A stretch of 24,035 bases of DNA from positions 1-24,035 of the forward strand of contig CAAGLK010000061.1 of NCBI GenBank assembly GCA_900770765.1. Reading direction: 5' to 3'. Source of the stretch: Helicobacteraceae bacterium (GTDB taxonomy: Bacteria > Campylobacterota > Campylobacteria > Campylobacterales > Helicobacteraceae). Every line of letters begins with the position of its first letter. The stretch's first letter is position 1. Under the pieces are notes generated by a model, which was not told the origin of the DNA, ran no database searches, and saw only the letters and a list, made by a program, of their open reading frames with translations. The position numbers and the translations under genes were made by a program. Shown one piece after another: positions 23,490-24,035 of this stretch.

Positions 23490-24035
23490 ATGCCACAAAC
23501 AATCACAGAAAAAATTTTTTCAAGCCATGTTGGGCGTAAGGTATATGCCGGGGAAATTGTGGATTGCCCTATTGATATGGTTATTGGCAATGACATTACC
23601 ACACCGCTTTCAATTAAGGCTTTTAGAGAAAGTGGGGCTAAATCTCTAGCAAACCCAGATGGCTTTTGTATCGTAATGGACCACTTTATCCCAGCAAAAG
23701 ATATAGCAAGTGCGAATCAAGCAAGAATCAGCCGCGACTTTGCAAAAGAGCATAATCTTAAAAATTTCTTTGATGAAAAAGATATGGGCATTGAGCACGC
23801 ACTCTTGCCAGAAAAGGGGCTTGTAGTAAGTGGTGATGTGATTATCGGTGCGGATTCTCACACTTGCACTCATGGCGCACTTGGGGCATTTAGCACAGGG
23901 ATGGGTAGCACGGACTTAGCTTATGCGATGATAACAGGGAAAAATTGGTTTAAGATTCCACATTCTATTAAAGTAGAGTTTATAGGAAAGCCTGCAAAGC
24001 ATATTTATGGCAAGGATTTAATTTTAGAAGTAATC
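23490..24035 (+). CDS. leuC: 3-isopropylmalate dehydratase large subunit LeuC (3' end cut by window)
   Basis: Large Fe-S subunit of isopropylmalate isomerase in leucine synthesis. The first 182 codons are present. Blocks are TITEKIFSSHVGRKVYAGE, DMVIGNDITTPLSIKAF, IVMDHFIPAKD, and IGADSHTCTHGALGAFSTG with the signature His. These fit the roughly 420-residue archaeal-type LeuC rather than the roughly 470-residue enteric type; the Fe-S cysteines lie beyond the edge. ATG at 23490 has AAAGGAG five bases upstream inside the hisG end, and two bases separate the genes. Confidence 0.95.
   Translation, partial: MPQTITEKIFSSHVGRKVYAGEIVDCPIDMVIGNDITTPLSIKAFRESGAKSLANPDGFCIVMDHFIPAKDIASANQARISRDFAKEHNLKNFFDEKDMGIEHALLPEKGLVVSGDVIIGADSHTCTHGALGAFSTGMGSTDLAYAMITGKNWFKIPHSIKVEFIGKPAKHIYGKDLILEVI

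Noticed and set aside
1..24035. Mobile element, defence system, CRISPR array or tRNA
   Set aside because: I found no direct-repeat array, transposase or integrase motif, T-loop-like GTTCGANTC, or defence-family signature. Gene content and order are those of a core chromosome.

Overview
This is an AT-rich (roughly two-thirds A+T by eye), gene-dense chromosomal segment from a member of the Campylobacterota. It most likely comes from an enterohepatic-type Helicobacter or a close relative. The flagellin at 14179-15741 is a clear FlaB homologue carrying a sigma54 promoter. The maf gene next to it, the order lpxB-greA-dut-(YfgM-like)-(lipoprotein)-coaX, and the divergent Helicobacter-style LpxB all agree. 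Unlike H. pylori, the strain carries hisG and leuC, which suggests histidine and leucine biosynthesis. No tRNA, rRNA, CRISPR array, insertion sequence, prophage or toxin cassette was seen.

Layout. (1) 1-9706, minus strand: a long tightly packed run reading trxA, a small membrane-anchored protein, trxB, dapB, purF, a YhcC-type radical SAM protein, an EF-hand protein of unknown role, a 28-residue membrane peptide, a degenerate family-4 uracil-DNA glycosylase, an LpoA-like periplasmic protein, a YgjP-like metalloprotease and lptF (cut by the window edge). Many junctions overlap. (2) 9803-11101, minus: fliI, divergent from gpsA (11186-12070, plus), which ends in a strong hairpin terminator. (3) 12132-15741, minus: flaB and downstream maf. 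(4) 15742-16082: the only intergenic stretch longer than 300 bases. It holds the sigma54 promoter of flaB, a nested inverted repeat, and an extended -10 promoter for csd3. (5) 16083-24035, plus: csd3, a Nudix hydrolase, a coiled-coil protein and lpxB; then greA, dut, a YfgM-like protein, a BamB-like lipoprotein, coaX, hisG and leuC (cut by the window edge).

Themes. Envelope biogenesis recurs: LptF (LPS export), LpxB (lipid A), Csd3 (peptidoglycan trimming and cell shape), an LpoA-like protein and a YfgM/BamB-like pair. The flagellar apparatus supplies FliI, FlaB and Maf. The thioredoxin pair sits with an unknown membrane protein.

This is mostly core genome, and no clearly new defence or mobile system is visible. 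The most unusual signal is an octamer, GATTCCAC/GTGGAATC, present 19 times in 24 kb on both strands and in many genes, plus many near-matches. Other points worth checking are the coupled EF-hand protein and 28-residue membrane peptide, the glycosylase that keeps its Fe-S cysteines but has lost its catalytic motifs, and the nested inverted repeat upstream of flaB.
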